A stretch of DNA of 64,000 nt from Lachnospiraceae bacterium (GCA_022652545.1 JALCRM010000007.1:81036-145035), one strand, 5' to 3'. Shown: positions 1 through 9,167, counted from the stretch's first letter. A program made the numbers and translations. The notes: a model not told the origin generated them from the sequence alone.

Positions 1-2
1 TT

Positions 3-800
3 TCGACAAAATATGAGCTGTTCGATGCGGTCAAGCAGTACAGTCGCGCCGGGCGGTCCGCCGACGGAAAAGGCGGCAAGAGCCTTATCCCCGGCGTGGA
101 GAACGGCGGGCTGATGTTCATCAACGGGGACAGCGAGACCATACGCCGCAATATGCGCTACCCCGGGGCGATCACCTACGGACTTTCGGATGACAACCGC
201 TACCACGGGAAGATCCTGCATGTTTCAAAGAGCGGCACGGTCTTTTCCGTCACGGCTCCGGACGGGGAGACGGAAGAGTTCCGCATGAAACTGCTGGGCA
301 CCCACAACGTCGAAAACATGGTCGGCGCGATCGCCGTGGCGCATACCTTCGGCATTTCCATGAAGAAGCTGAAGCTGGCCGTGAGCAGGGTGGAAGGAGT
401 ACCGCACCGCCTGCAGCTCATTCCCAAGGGGCTGAACACCGTGATCGACGATGCCTACAATGCCAACCCCGAGGGCACGCAGGCCGCGCTGGAGACACTG
501 TCGCTGTTCGACTGTGAGAAGGTGCTGGTCACGCCCGGGATGGTGGAACTGGGCGAGAAACAGAACGAAGAGAACGAAAAGTTCGGAAGACAGGCCGCGA
601 GGGTCTGCGACTATATCATCCTCGTCGGCGAGCAGAACACCAGGGCGATCAAAAAAGGCGTGCTGGCGGAGAGTTTTCCCGCAGAGAAGCTGTTTACCGA
701 AGAGACGCTGAACGATGCGGTGACACGCATGTATTCGATCGACAGCGGCAGGGAGAAAGCGATACTGCTGGAGAACGATCTTCCGGACAACTACAGGTAG
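3..800 (+). CDS. murF: MurF, UDP-N-acetylmuramoyl-tripeptide--D-Ala-D-Ala ligase (3' part)
   Basis: Open reading frame entering from the left edge, so the N-terminus and ATP-binding P-loop lie outside the window. The visible 265 residues hold the end of the Mur ligase central domain and the C-terminal domain. The HNVENMVGAIAVA segment (about nt 303-341), the DDAYNANPEG motif typical of MurF (about nt 447-476) and VTPGMVELG (about nt 526-552) identify it. MurF adds D-Ala-D-Ala to the UDP-MurNAc-tripeptide in the cytoplasm. The next gene is ddl, which makes that dipeptide, so the pair forms a logical two-gene unit with a 62-nt gap. An internal ATG at nt 96 is not the real start because the frame stays open and conserved upstream. 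Confidence 0.93.
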   Translation, partial: STKYELFDAVKQYSRAGRSADGKGGKSLIPGVENGGLMFINGDSETIRRNMRYPGAITYGLSDDNRYHGKILHVSKSGTVFSVTAPDGETEEFRMKLLGTHNVENMVGAIAVAHTFGISMKKLKLAVSRVEGVPHRLQLIPKGLNTVIDDAYNANPEGTQAALETLSLFDCEKVLVTPGMVELGEKQNEENEKFGRQAARVCDYIILVGEQNTRAIKKGVLAESFPAEKLFTEETLNDAVTRMYSIDSGREKAILLENDLPDNYR

Positions 801-862
801 ACCGCCGCAGCGGCCGCACGATCCGGGGCCTGAAGGCCCTCTTTACGGAGGTAAAGCAGGAT

Positions 863-2107
863 ATGAAATTACGCATAGCTGTCGTATTCGGAGGCAGGAG
901 CACGGAGCATGAGATCTCTGTCATCTCGGCGCTGCAGGCCGTACAGTCGATGGACACGGAAAAATATGAGGTCATACCGGTCTACCTGACCAAGACCAGC
1001 GAGTTTTATGTGGGCAAAGGCATAGCGGACATCGAAAACTACTCGCACATACCGGAGCTGCTTAAAAATGCGACCCGCGTCATCTGGGTGCGGGAGGGCA
1101 GCAGAGTGAACCTGTACCGTTTTCCGATGAAGAAATTCGGAGACAGCCTCGTGTCAGGCGTGGATGTCGTTCTGCCGATCGTACACGGTACAAACGTGGA
1201 GGACGGTACGCTGCAGGGCTTTTTCGGCACGCTGAACATTCCTTATGCCGGTTGCGACGTCTGCTCGTCCGCGCTGGGCATGAACAAGTATGCGATGAAG
1301 GCTGTGCTGGAACAGAACGGGATCCCGGTCCTGCCCTGCTCCGTCTACACATGGAAAGAATATGAAGAGTCCGACGCGCTCATGAAAGATATTGAGGACC
1401 GCTACGCCTATCCTGTCATCGTCAAGCCGCTGAACCTGGGGTCCAGCATCGGCATTTCCAAGGCAAAGGACCGCGCTTCCCTTGCGGATGCGCTGGAACT
1501 GGCCTTCGAGTTCACGAAGACGATCCTGGTGGAGCCGGCGATCACGGAACTGCGCGAGATCAACTGCGCGGTGCTGGGGGATTACGAAAAGGCCGAGGCG
1601 TCCGAGTGTGAGGAGCCGCTGAATGCGGAAGACATCCTGACCTTTGAAGACAAGTACATGAGCGGCGGCAAAGGAGGCGCCAAGACGGCCGGAGCAAAAA
1701 CGGCAGGTGCCAAAGCCGCGGGAGGCGGAAGCAAATCCGGCATGGCCAGCCTGCAGCGCAGACTGCCTGCGGACCTGACGCCGGCGCGCAGGGACGAAGT
1801 CCGCAAAATGGCGGTCGACACTTTCAAAGCGCTCGGCTGCAGCGGCGTCGCACGCATCGATTTCATGATCGACAAGAGCGAAGACAGGCTGTATGTGAAC
1901 GAGATCAACACGATCCCGGGCTCCATGTCCTTCTATCTGTGGGAACCCCTCGGCATATCCTATCCGCAGCTTCTGGACCGCGTGATCGAACTCGCGCTGA
2001 AAAAGCAGAGAGAAGAAGAAAAAATGGTCTTCACGTTTGACAGCAATGTGCTGGCCGGCGTGAAACTGGGAGGTTCGAAGGGCGGCAGCAAGACCGCAGG
2101 AAAATAA
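863..2107 (+). CDS. ddl: D-alanine--D-alanine ligase with Gly/Lys/Ala-rich insert
   Basis: ATP-grasp ligase joining two D-alanines for peptidoglycan. Family marks: N-terminal VVFGGRSTEHEISVIS, VLPIVHGTNVEDGTLQG, PVIVKPLNLGSSIGISKA, and the metal/ATP region YVNEINTIPGSMSFYLWE. An AGGTAAAGCAGGAT Shine-Dalgarno region precedes the ATG. At 414 residues it is longer than the usual 300-370. The extra length is a low-complexity GGKGGAKTAGAKTAG-type stretch (about residues 269-292) where the flexible loop near the active site lies, plus a short C-terminal tail (GGSKGGSKTAGK) of the same composition. I recall similar Gly/Lys stretches in clostridial Ddl proteins but cannot check that here. Confidence 0.93.
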   Translation: MKLRIAVVFGGRSTEHEISVISALQAVQSMDTEKYEVIPVYLTKTSEFYVGKGIADIENYSHIPELLKNATRVIWVREGSRVNLYRFPMKKFGDSLVSGVDVVLPIVHGTNVEDGTLQGFFGTLNIPYAGCDVCSSALGMNKYAMKAVLEQNGIPVLPCSVYTWKEYEESDALMKDIEDRYAYPVIVKPLNLGSSIGISKAKDRASLADALELAFEFTKTILVEPAITELREINCAVLGDYEKAEASECEEPLNAEDILTFEDKYMSGGKGGAKTAGAKTAGAKAAGGGSKSGMASLQRRLPADLTPARRDEVRKMAVDTFKALGCSGVARIDFMIDKSEDRLYVNEINTIPGSMSFYLWEPLGISYPQLLDRVIELALKKQREEEKMVFTFDSNVLAGVKLGGSKGGSKTAGK

Positions 2108-2183
2108 GGCCGCAGGCCTGGCAGGCGGCACGGGAAGCCCGGACGGCAGGTCCGCCGGCCGCGGGCAGTCAGGCACGTTATCG

Positions 2184-3479
2184 TTATGCGCGGTAAGCGA
2201 TTTTGCCGCGGAAGACGGTGAGCCGGACGATGCCGGGCAGAGATTCGCCGATAAACGGAGAATTTGACGAACGGGATACAAAATCCGCGGAGACCGTGCG
2301 ATGCGCTCCGGTGTCGATGACCGCAAGGTCCGCCGGCATACCGGCCTGCAGTTTACCCGCCTGCAGGCGGTAAAGCGCAGCGGGATTCACCGTCATCAGA
2401 GTGACGAGCTGCCGCAGGGACAGGATATTTTTATTTACAAGTTCACGCAGACCGAGGGAAAAAGCAGTCTCAAGGCCGATCATACCGCTGGGCGCTTCCG
2501 GAAACGGAAGCGCTTTCTGCTGTTTTGTATGCGGCGCGTGATCGGTGGCGATGATGTCCAGCGTTCCGTCGGCCAGGCCCTCGAGTATGGCCTCCCGGTC
2601 GCGTTCGGTGCGCAGCGGGGGATTGACCTTTGCGAGGGCCCCCTTCGTGAGCACGGCATCTTCCGTCAGCGTGAAATGGTGCGGCGTCGCCTCCGCATGG
2701 ATATGGGGACTGCGTTTTCGCGCCTCGCGTATGAGCGCCACGGATTCGGCGGCGCTCACGTGCTGGATGCACAGATCCGCACCCGTCCGCAGCGCGATCG
2801 CGAGATCGCGGCGCACGAGCGAGATTTCGGCTTCCCGGTCGGCGCCACCTGCCGAGAGCGCCTTCGCGGCGCGGCTCCCCGCATTGACGCCGCTGCCGTG
2901 CAGAAAGGCGGGATCCTCCTCGTGGAGAGAGACCGGGAGTCTGAGCGCAGCGGCCTTCGCAAGTCCCCTTGTAAGCAGCTCCGCGTCCATGACGGGTCTC
3001 CCGTCGTCCGTAAAGCCGGACGCGCCCGCCGCCGCGAGTTGTTCCATGTCCGTAAGCTCCCTGCCGGCCATGTCCTTTGTCAGGCAGGCGCAGCTTTGGA
3101 CATCGATCGCTGTTTTACGCCCTCTTGCAAGGACGTCCTGCAGTACAGGCGTCGAATCGATGCAGGGGCGCGTGTTCGCCATCATGACGACATGCGTATA
3201 TCCGCCTGCCGCGGCAGCCGCCGCGCCGGAGACGATGTCTTCCTTTTCGGTCTGTCCGGGATCGCGGAAGTGGGAGTGTGTGTCGACGAGGCCGGGGATG
3301 ACGATGCAGCCGGCGGCATCTGCCGTGCACGAGGCCGGGACCTCCGGAAGCGGCGCGTCCTCTGCGGAAGCGTGTCTCCGAATGCCTGCGATCAGGCCGC
3401 TGTCGTCGATCAGTATGTCCGCGGTCCCTTCCTCCTTTGCGGAGGGATCGAGCAAATATCCGTTTCTGATGAGCAGCAT
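2184..3479 (-). CDS. pyrC: Dihydroorotase
   Basis: Zinc amidohydrolase that cyclises carbamoyl-aspartate to dihydroorotate, the third step of UMP synthesis. Visible motifs: the metal ligand motif DTHSHFRDPG (HxH), MMANTRPCIDS, the HEED segment, IQHVSA, ATPHHFTLTED and the C-terminal metal/substrate motif IATDHAPH. Length of 431 residues fits the class I bacterial enzyme. It starts at ATG 3479 behind GGGAGG at 9-nt spacing. It is convergent with ddl and stands alone, separate from pyrK-pyrD about 1.7 kb away on the other strand. Confidence 0.95.
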   Translation of the reverse strand: MLLIRNGYLLDPSAKEEGTADILIDDSGLIAGIRRHASAEDAPLPEVPASCTADAAGCIVIPGLVDTHSHFRDPGQTEKEDIVSGAAAAAAGGYTHVVMMANTRPCIDSTPVLQDVLARGRKTAIDVQSCACLTKDMAGRELTDMEQLAAAGASGFTDDGRPVMDAELLTRGLAKAAALRLPVSLHEEDPAFLHGSGVNAGSRAAKALSAGGADREAEISLVRRDLAIALRTGADLCIQHVSAAESVALIREARKRSPHIHAEATPHHFTLTEDAVLTKGALAKVNPPLRTERDREAILEGLADGTLDIIATDHAPHTKQQKALPFPEAPSGMIGLETAFSLGLRELVNKNILSLRQLVTLMTVNPAALYRLQAGKLQAGMPADLAVIDTGAHRTVSADFVSRSSNSPFIGESLPGIVRLTVFRGKIAYRA

Positions 3480-3525
3480 ATAATTTGCCTCCCGGGACTG
3501 TCCCGTCTTTTTCAGTGTTTTCTAT

Positions 3526-3555
3526 ATTCTACGCTGCGTCGTGCCGGCTTTGCAA
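3526..3555 (-). promoter_or_regulatory. Predicted sigma-A promoter of pyrC
   Basis: Read on the minus strand: TTGCAA (3550-3555), 18-nt spacer, TAGAAT (3526-3531). The start codon lies about 47 nt downstream. The leader is short and I see no attenuator-like hairpin in it. Confidence 0.5.
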
Positions 3556-3693
3556 TTCACAGTCCGGAATCCCCGTGCCGCACCATGTGGAGGGAAGGTC
3601 CGGAATAGTGTATCATTATCCTGTCCGGCGGAACGCACGGGTGCAGCCTGTCCGGGAAACCGCAGCGGAACAGAAGATCGGGGGACAACGGGA

Positions 3694-4230
3694 ATGTATG
3701 AAATGACCGGAGATACGCGCAGCATGAAAAAGATCGATCCGGGGCTCAGTGCCGGCGACATCATCGCGTTCATATTTGTTTTGCTCGGCGGCGTATTTGC
3801 CGCTGTCAGCATAGCGATCGCGCTGAACCTCGATAAAATGGATGTCCGTACTTCGGGAGGTGCGGAACCGGAAATGCTGCCGATGATCTTTGCCCTGATC
3901 GGGGTGCCGTTCCTGGCGATCGGAATATGTTTCGCGGCCCACTCCCTGTGGAGAAGAAAAGTGATCAGGCACGTGGTTGAGGAAGGCTGCAGCGTAATGG
4001 CGAATGTGGTGGCTGTGAGCCCGAATTTTACAGTCACGGTCAACGGAAGACACCCCTATGTAATGGAGTGCCACTATATCGATCCTTTGACGGGATCGCT
4101 GCATGTGTTTTACAGCAGGAACCTGTTTTACTGTCCTTCCGAATTCATCGGCAGGCAGGTGAAGGTCTACGTGGGCCGTGATGATCTGAAACATTACTAT
4201 GTCGATGTGCCCGACACCGCCGTCTTCTGA
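3694..4230 (+). CDS. Membrane protein with two TM segments and a DUF3592-like extracytoplasmic domain
   Basis: Protein of 178 residues from ATG 3694; in-frame ATGs at 3703 and 3724 are alternatives, and the one at 3724 has GGAG at 11 nt. There are two hydrophobic helices (IIAFIFVLLGGVFAAVSIAIAL and MLPMIFALIGVPFLAIGICFAA). A soluble C-terminal domain of about 90 residues follows, with alternating beta-strand character and the pattern V-YVGRDD--YYVD at its end. This resembles DUF3592-type membrane proteins, but I assign no function. It lies between divergent pyrC and the plsC promoter and appears monocistronic. Confidence 0.7.
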   Translation: MYEMTGDTRSMKKIDPGLSAGDIIAFIFVLLGGVFAAVSIAIALNLDKMDVRTSGGAEPEMLPMIFALIGVPFLAIGICFAAHSLWRRKVIRHVVEEGCSVMANVVAVSPNFTVTVNGRHPYVMECHYIDPLTGSLHVFYSRNLFYCPSEFIGRQVKVYVGRDDLKHYYVDVPDTAVF

Positions 4231-4291
4231 TATGCCGGTTCCGGAAGTGTCTCCGTCCGGATCCTGACGCGCGCCCGAAATCACTAAGTTT

Positions 4292-4320
4292 TTGCAATCT
4301 CGGAACAGATGCACTACAAT
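4292..4320 (+). promoter_or_regulatory. Predicted sigma-A promoter of plsC-pyrK-pyrD-ispE-gntR
   Basis: TTGCAA (4292-4297), 17-nt spacer, TACAAT (4315-4320), about 48 nt before the plsC start. The genes that follow overlap or nearly abut through gntR, so this is the likely operon promoter. Confidence 0.6.
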
Positions 4321-4367
4321 ATAAATTGTATACAAAAAAGTACATCTCTCGGAAAGGAAACAAAGAA

Positions 4368-5204
4368 ATGCTGCGCACGATCTTTGCGTTTGCCTTTGCG
4401 GCCTTATATCTTATTTTCGGCATTGTCTGCATCCTGATCAACGGCCTGGTCGGCCTCTTCAGTCGCAGGTCGAAGGACCGTCTGGTGTCGCTTTATGCTA
4501 AGGTCGGGCTGAACGTCGTAGCCCTGATCTGCGGCGCGAAGGATGAAGTGATCGGGCTCGAAAACGTACAGAAGGACCGCGCGGCGCTTTACGTCGTCAA
4601 CCACCGCAGTTTTTTTGACGCGATACTGATGTACAAATACATGCCCTGCCCGACCGGCTTCATGGTCAAGATCGAGATAAAAAAGGTGCCTCTGCTCAAC
4701 TACTGGGTGCGTGCCCTCTACTGCCTGTTCGTGGACAGGAAAGATACGCGGCAGGGCCTCGAAGCGGTCATGAAGGGTATCGACTATGTCAAAAACGGCG
4801 TTTCGATCATCGTCTTTCCGGAAGGCACGCGCAACCATGACGAAGGGACGCTGATGCCCTTCCATGCCGGCAGCTTCAAGATCGCCGAAAGACCCGGCGC
4901 GCCGATCATTCCCGTGACGATCGTGAACACCGGGGCGATCTGGGAGGACCATTTCCCGACCGTGAGACCCCAGCACGTGATCATCGAGTTCGGAAAACCG
5001 ATCGAAACGGCCGGAATGCGCCCGGAAGAGCGCAGGAAACTGGTCGGCAGCGTACGGGATGTCATGCTGGAGACCTATGCGAGAAACAGCGCGAAGCTGG
5101 AGGCGCAGGGCTACTATAAACGTCCGGAGGTCCGGCCGGAGACGCAGACCGGGACCGCAACGGAGACGGGGGAGAATGCAGGTACAGAGACAAAACAGGT
5201 TTAA
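4368..5204 (+). CDS. plsC: 1-acyl-sn-glycerol-3-phosphate acyltransferase (PlsC-like)
   Basis: Membrane-bound acyltransferase that converts lysophosphatidate to phosphatidate. It carries the catalytic HX4D box as NHRSFFD and the glycerophosphate-binding FPEGTRNHDEG motif. An N-terminal hydrophobic helix (about residues 2-27) is the membrane anchor. The start at 4368 is chosen over the upstream ATG at 4326 because GGAAAGGAAAC lies just before it and the protein then opens directly with the anchor. The C-terminal tail is Glu/Thr-rich and unusual. The last 29 nt overlap pyrK. Confidence 0.9.
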   Translation: MLRTIFAFAFAALYLIFGIVCILINGLVGLFSRRSKDRLVSLYAKVGLNVVALICGAKDEVIGLENVQKDRAALYVVNHRSFFDAILMYKYMPCPTGFMVKIEIKKVPLLNYWVRALYCLFVDRKDTRQGLEAVMKGIDYVKNGVSIIVFPEGTRNHDEGTLMPFHAGSFKIAERPGAPIIPVTIVNTGAIWEDHFPTVRPQHVIIEFGKPIETAGMRPEERRKLVGSVRDVMLETYARNSAKLEAQGYYKRPEVRPETQTGTATETGENAGTETKQV

Positions 5205-6036
5205 AGCCGCAATGGAAGTCGTCAGAACGGAGCTTCTTGCAGGGGACATCTGGTCCACGATCCTTCGCTATCCGGAAGAACTGGCGCCGGAGATGCGGGA
5301 GGCGCGCCCCGGACAGTTCGTGGGCGTGTACCCGAAGGACGGGTCGCGGCTGCTGCCCCGGCCGATCTCCATCTGCCGCCTTGTACCGGAAGAGCGCACG
5401 CTTCGTCTCGTGTACCGTACGGTGGGTGCCGGGACAGAAGAGATCGCGGCGATGCCGGCCGGCAGTGCGGTCGAGGTACTGGGGATGCTCGGGAACGGAT
5501 ATGATACGGAAAGTATGGCCGGCAGGCGCGTCGTGCTGCTTGGCGGCGGCCTCGGGATCCCGCCCATGCTGGAGCTCGCGGCATCGCTTTACGGCAAAGC
5601 CGCCCCGGGATCCGGGCAGGAGGTCCCGTCTGCTGCGGAAAGGAAGACTGCCGTGACTGCGGTGCTGGGTTACCGCAGCGCGCCGCTCTTTCTGAAGGAG
5701 GATTTTGAAGCTTCCGCAGACGCCGTTTATATCGCAACGGAGGACGGGAGCGAGGGGACTGCGGGCAACGTCCTGGACGCGGTCCGGGAACGCGGGATCC
5801 GGGCGGATGTGCTGTGTGCCTGCGGACCGCTGCCCATGCTGCGCGCAGTCAGGGACTACGCCGCGGAGCAGGGCATTCCCGCATACATTTCGCTGGAGGA
5901 GCACATGGCCTGCGGCGTGGGTGCCTGCCTTGGCTGTGTGGTGAAGACAAAACACGAGGATCCGCATTCCCATGTGAAGAATGCCAGGATCTGTACGGAA
6001 GGTCCGGTCTTTCCGGCCTCGGAGGTGGAGATCTGA
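5176..6036 (+). CDS. pyrK: Dihydroorotate dehydrogenase electron transfer subunit
   Basis: FAD and [2Fe-2S] subunit that passes electrons from PyrD (type 1B) to NAD. It has an N-terminal FAD-binding barrel (RPISICRL), a nucleotide-binding GGGLGIPPMLELA segment, ACGPLPMLRAV, and a C-terminal cluster motif CGVGACLGC with a further Cys in RICTEGPVF, so all four cluster cysteines are present. ATG 5176 lies inside the end of plsC behind GGGGGAG; a second ATG at 5212 is possible. pyrD follows after 5 nt. Confidence 0.93.
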   Translation: MQVQRQNRFKAAMEVVRTELLAGDIWSTILRYPEELAPEMREARPGQFVGVYPKDGSRLLPRPISICRLVPEERTLRLVYRTVGAGTEEIAAMPAGSAVEVLGMLGNGYDTESMAGRRVVLLGGGLGIPPMLELAASLYGKAAPGSGQEVPSAAERKTAVTAVLGYRSAPLFLKEDFEASADAVYIATEDGSEGTAGNVLDAVRERGIRADVLCACGPLPMLRAVRDYAAEQGIPAYISLEEHMACGVGACLGCVVKTKHEDPHSHVKNARICTEGPVFPASEVEI

Positions 6037-6041
6037 AACCG

Positions 6042-6962
6042 GTGACCGGTATGGAAGTGGAAATAGCGGGCGTCAGGCTCAAAAATCCCGTGATGACCGC
6101 ATCCGGCACGTTCGGTGCCGGACAGGAATACGGCGAATTCGTGGACCTGAACAGGCTCGGCGCAGTAGTTACCAAGGGAGTTTCGAATGTACCGTGGGAA
6201 GGCAATCCCGTGCCCCGCGTTACGGAAACGCCTTCCGGTATGCTGAACGCGATCGGCCTGCAGAATCCGGGCGTCGAGGTGTTCTGTGAAAGGGATCTTC
6301 CCTTTCTTGCCCGGTATGACACCAGAGTCATCGTCAATGTCTGCGGGCACAGCGAACAGGATTACCTGGAGGTCGTCGAGCGGCTGGCCGGTGAAAGCGC
6401 GGTGAGCATGCTGGAGATCAATGTCTCCTGTCCCAATGTAAGCCGGGGCGCGATCGCGTTCGGCCAGGACCCGGACTGCCTCTGTGCGATCACGTCGAAG
6501 ATCAGGCGCGCGGCGGCACAGCCGATCATCATGAAGCTGACGCCGAACGTGACGGACATTGCCGAGATGGCGCGTGCTGCCGAGGCGGGCGGAGCGGACG
6601 CGGTTTCGCTCATCAATACCATAACGGGTATGAAGATCGACATCGAGCGCCAGAGATTCGTACTGGCCAACCGGACGGGCGGGCTTTCCGGCCCGGCGAT
6701 CAGGCCCGTGGCCGTGCGCATGGTCTGGCAGGCAGCCAGGGCGGTTAAGATCCCGGTCATCGGCATGGGAGGCATTGCGACAGGCGAGGACGCCGTGGAA
6801 TTTCTCCTTGCGGGGGCCAGCGCCGTGGCAGTCGGCATGATGAATTTCCACGAACCGCGGACGACGGAGAACGTGATCGGGGGAATCGAAGCTTATCTCA
6901 GACGGCACGGGATCGAAAACGTGAAGGATATCGTAGGCGCAGTGCAGGATCAGGTGTTTTGA
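6042..6962 (+). CDS. pyrD: Dihydroorotate dehydrogenase, class 1B catalytic subunit
   Basis: FMN enzyme oxidising dihydroorotate to orotate with PyrK. Motifs: NPVMTASGTFGAGQEY, GLQNPGVEVF, the active-site region LEINVSCPNVSRGAIAFG with the catalytic Cys of class 1B, IIMKLTPNVTDI, INTITGM and GMGGIATGEDAVEFLLAGASAVAVG. The start is ambiguous. GTG 6042 has GGAG at 11 nt; ATG 6051 is 20 nt from that site but gives the more usual MEVEIAGV N-terminus. ispE starts 1 nt after the stop. Confidence 0.94.
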   Translation: MTGMEVEIAGVRLKNPVMTASGTFGAGQEYGEFVDLNRLGAVVTKGVSNVPWEGNPVPRVTETPSGMLNAIGLQNPGVEVFCERDLPFLARYDTRVIVNVCGHSEQDYLEVVERLAGESAVSMLEINVSCPNVSRGAIAFGQDPDCLCAITSKIRRAAAQPIIMKLTPNVTDIAEMARAAEAGGADAVSLINTITGMKIDIERQRFVLANRTGGLSGPAIRPVAVRMVWQAARAVKIPVIGMGGIATGEDAVEFLLAGASAVAVGMMNFHEPRTTENVIGGIEAYLRRHGIENVKDIVGAVQDQVF

Positions 6963-6963
6963 C

Positions 6964-7863
6964 ATGGACAGGGTGAGCAGCAGGGCATACGCCAAAATAA
7001 ATATCGGGCTCGATGTCACCGGCAGGCGCAGCGACGGCTACCACCTGGTGGACATGATCATGCAGACCATGGAACTGGCTGACGACCTTTCCTTAACGGT
7101 GCTGCCGGACGCCGCGGACAGGGACACGCTGCTCCTGAAGACCGACAGGCCGGAGCTTTCTGCGGGGCCGGACAACCTGGTGTGCCGCGCGGCAGCCGCC
7201 ATGAGACAGGCGTACGGGATCCATGCCGGCCTGCGTGCAGAGCTGACGAAACGCATCCCGATGGCAGCGGGCATGGCAGGCGGGAGTGCCGATGCCGCGG
7301 CAACTTTCCGTGCAATGCGGGATCTTTTCGTGCCGGAGGTGCAGGACGGGGAACTGGAGAAGCTGGCGCTCCCCCTGGGGGCGGACATTCCCTACTGCAT
7401 CACGGGCGGGACGCAGCGCGCGCAGGGAATAGGGGAAGTGCTCACGAAGCTGCCGGCGATGGAGCCGGTCTTCATTGTGATCGCCAAGCCTCCCGTGGAT
7501 GTTCCGACGGGCCGCGTGTACCGGGAACTGGACAGTCTCCCGGATGTCGTTCATCCCGATATTCCCGCGATGGTGCGGGCACTGGAGGGCGGCGGGCTCG
7601 AACAGCTGATGGCACTGTCCGGCAATGTTCTCGAAGCGGTGACGGGCGGAAACTACCCGGTCATCGGACAGCTTGAAAGACTGATGGAGGGGTGCGGAGC
7701 GATCCGGGCAATGATGACCGGCAGCGGCCCTGCGGTGTTCGGAGTGTTCAGGGAAAAGGGACGTGCAGAGGAAGCCTGCGGAAAACTGAGGGCCGGCGAT
7801 GTCTGCAAGGGGTGCGAGGTGTTTTTGACGAGGGTGAAGAACAATGGCGATGTATACAAATGA
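6964..7863 (+). CDS. ispE: 4-diphosphocytidyl-2-C-methyl-D-erythritol kinase
   Basis: GHMP kinase of the MEP isoprenoid pathway. Motifs: AYAKINIGLDVTGRRSDGYH at the N-terminus, the ATP loop PMAAGMAGGSADAAA, and MTGSGPAVFGVF at the C-terminus. Length of 299 residues fits the family. It is packed one nucleotide after pyrD, and its 3' end overlaps gntR by 20 nt, so translation of the genes is probably coupled. Confidence 0.95.
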   Translation: MDRVSSRAYAKINIGLDVTGRRSDGYHLVDMIMQTMELADDLSLTVLPDAADRDTLLLKTDRPELSAGPDNLVCRAAAAMRQAYGIHAGLRAELTKRIPMAAGMAGGSADAAATFRAMRDLFVPEVQDGELEKLALPLGADIPYCITGGTQRAQGIGEVLTKLPAMEPVFIVIAKPPVDVPTGRVYRELDSLPDVVHPDIPAMVRALEGGGLEQLMALSGNVLEAVTGGNYPVIGQLERLMEGCGAIRAMMTGSGPAVFGVFREKGRAEEACGKLRAGDVCKGCEVFLTRVKNNGDVYK

Positions 7864-8602
7864 GGATAACGACCAGTTCCTGCCGCTGCGGGAGACCGTC
7901 TACAAGAAACTGCGCAAGCAGATCCTGACCGGGGAACTCAAACCAGGGGAGCGTCTTATGGAGATCCATCTGGCCAATAAGCTGGATGTATCGCGTACGC
8001 CGATCCGCGAAGCCATACGTGAGCTGGAGCTGGAGGGCCTGGTGACGATCATCCCCAGGAGCGGTGCACAGGTCGCGCAGATCTCCGAAAAGGAGCTGCG
8101 GGATGTACTGGAGGTGCGCAGATCGCTCGATGCGCTCTGCTCGGAGCTGGCCTGCAGGAGGGCGACGTCCACGGACAAGGACCGGCTGAAAAAGGCCTGT
8201 CAGGCATTCGAGGAAGCGACGGAGAAAGGCAATTCCGTGGCCATTGCAGGGGCAGACGTGGCTTTTCATGAGATCATCACGCAGGCGACGGAGAATCACA
8301 GGCTGATCGAGATCGTACACAACCTTGCGGACCAGATGTACCGCTACCGTTTTGAGTACATCCGTGACGATACGAATTACGGGCAGCTGATCAAAGAGCA
8401 CAGGGCTTTGATGAACGCCATCGTCGACGGCGACGCCGAGAAAGCTTCCGGTATCGCAAAACAGCATATCGACCGCCAGGAGGAATCTGTCCTGCGCCAT
8501 CTGCGCGAGGGCGAAAGCACGCAGCAGAAGCCGCGGAAGCGCAGGCCCTCCGCCGCTGCGGCTCCGGGATCCCGGAAACCGGACCAGGGCGCCGGCATAT
8601 AG
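7844..8602 (+). CDS. GntR-family transcriptional regulator, FCD type
   Basis: N-terminal winged helix (about residues 10-75) with the GntR pattern LKPGERLMEIHLANKLDVSRTPIREAIRELELEGLV. The C-terminal all-helical FCD ligand domain (about 85-225) keeps the Asp and His positions of the metal site (DVAFHEII and later His residues). The tail is Lys/Arg/Ala-rich. The ligand is unknown. Its position directly after ispE is, from memory, a recurring arrangement in clostridia. Confidence 0.9.
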   Translation: MAMYTNEDNDQFLPLRETVYKKLRKQILTGELKPGERLMEIHLANKLDVSRTPIREAIRELELEGLVTIIPRSGAQVAQISEKELRDVLEVRRSLDALCSELACRRATSTDKDRLKKACQAFEEATEKGNSVAIAGADVAFHEIITQATENHRLIEIVHNLADQMYRYRFEYIRDDTNYGQLIKEHRALMNAIVDGDAEKASGIAKQHIDRQEESVLRHLREGESTQQKPRKRRPSAAAAPGSRKPDQGAGI

Positions 8603-8639
8603 GCGGCAGGCAGCAGAAACCGTCTCCGAAGGAGGCGCT

Positions 8640-9074
8640 ATGACTGAAAATGTATGGCTGACCATCACCGGGGAGCAGACGCAGCCGGACGGCAGCCATG
8701 AGAAAAACACGACGAAGAGCCGCGCACGGCATGTGGTGGACGCGGACGGCACACATGAGCTGTATTTTCATGAGGAAATCAACGGAGTTGAAGAACCGGT
8801 GGAGAACCGCGTTACGATCGCGAGCCACCGCATCACGGTGGAGAAGACCGGTAAACTGAATACAAACCTGGTCCTTGAGAACGGCCGTACCAATGCCTGC
8901 CTCTATGAGACGCCGTACGGCAGCTTTTCAATGGACATCGTCACGACGAACGTCGCCTGTCTCGAGGTGGGGGAGCGCGTTCATGCGCGTGCAAAATATC
9001 AGCTGCACATGGAAGGCGAATACTGCGTGGACTGTGCCGTCACCATACGCATCGATCCGATGACGAGCGGCTGA
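8640..9074 (+). CDS. DUF1934 (YwiB-like) beta-barrel protein
   Basis: A 144-residue cytosolic protein with no signal peptide. The N-terminal VWLTITGEQTQPDG, the central ITVEKTGKLNTNLVLENG, and ETPYGSFSMDIVTTNVAC followed by a YQLHMEGEY strand match the DUF1934 family, a lipocalin-like fold of unknown role. A perfect AAGGAGG site lies 6 nt before ATG 8640. A strong hairpin terminator follows. Confidence 0.85.
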   Translation: MTENVWLTITGEQTQPDGSHEKNTTKSRARHVVDADGTHELYFHEEINGVEEPVENRVTIASHRITVEKTGKLNTNLVLENGRTNACLYETPYGSFSMDIVTTNVACLEVGERVHARAKYQLHMEGEYCVDCAVTIRIDPMTSG

Positions 9075-9139
9075 GCGCCTGTATCGGCGGGCTGAACGGT
9101 ATTCCCCGGCCGCAGGAACAATTCCGGCTGTCAAAAAAA

Positions 9140-9167
9140 ATCCCCGTGACATTCCTGTCACGGGGAT
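9140..9167. terminator. Bidirectional Rho-independent terminator
   Basis: Perfect 11-bp stem ATCCCCGTGAC/GTCACGGGGAT with loop ATTCCT. It is flanked by an A tract on the left and ATTTT on the right, so it can serve the DUF1934 gene and the convergent membrane protein gene. Confidence 0.9.

Noticed and set aside
2301..3608. Long plus-strand ORF antisense to pyrC
   Set aside because: Shadow frame of a GC-rich conserved gene; Arg-rich with no motifs.
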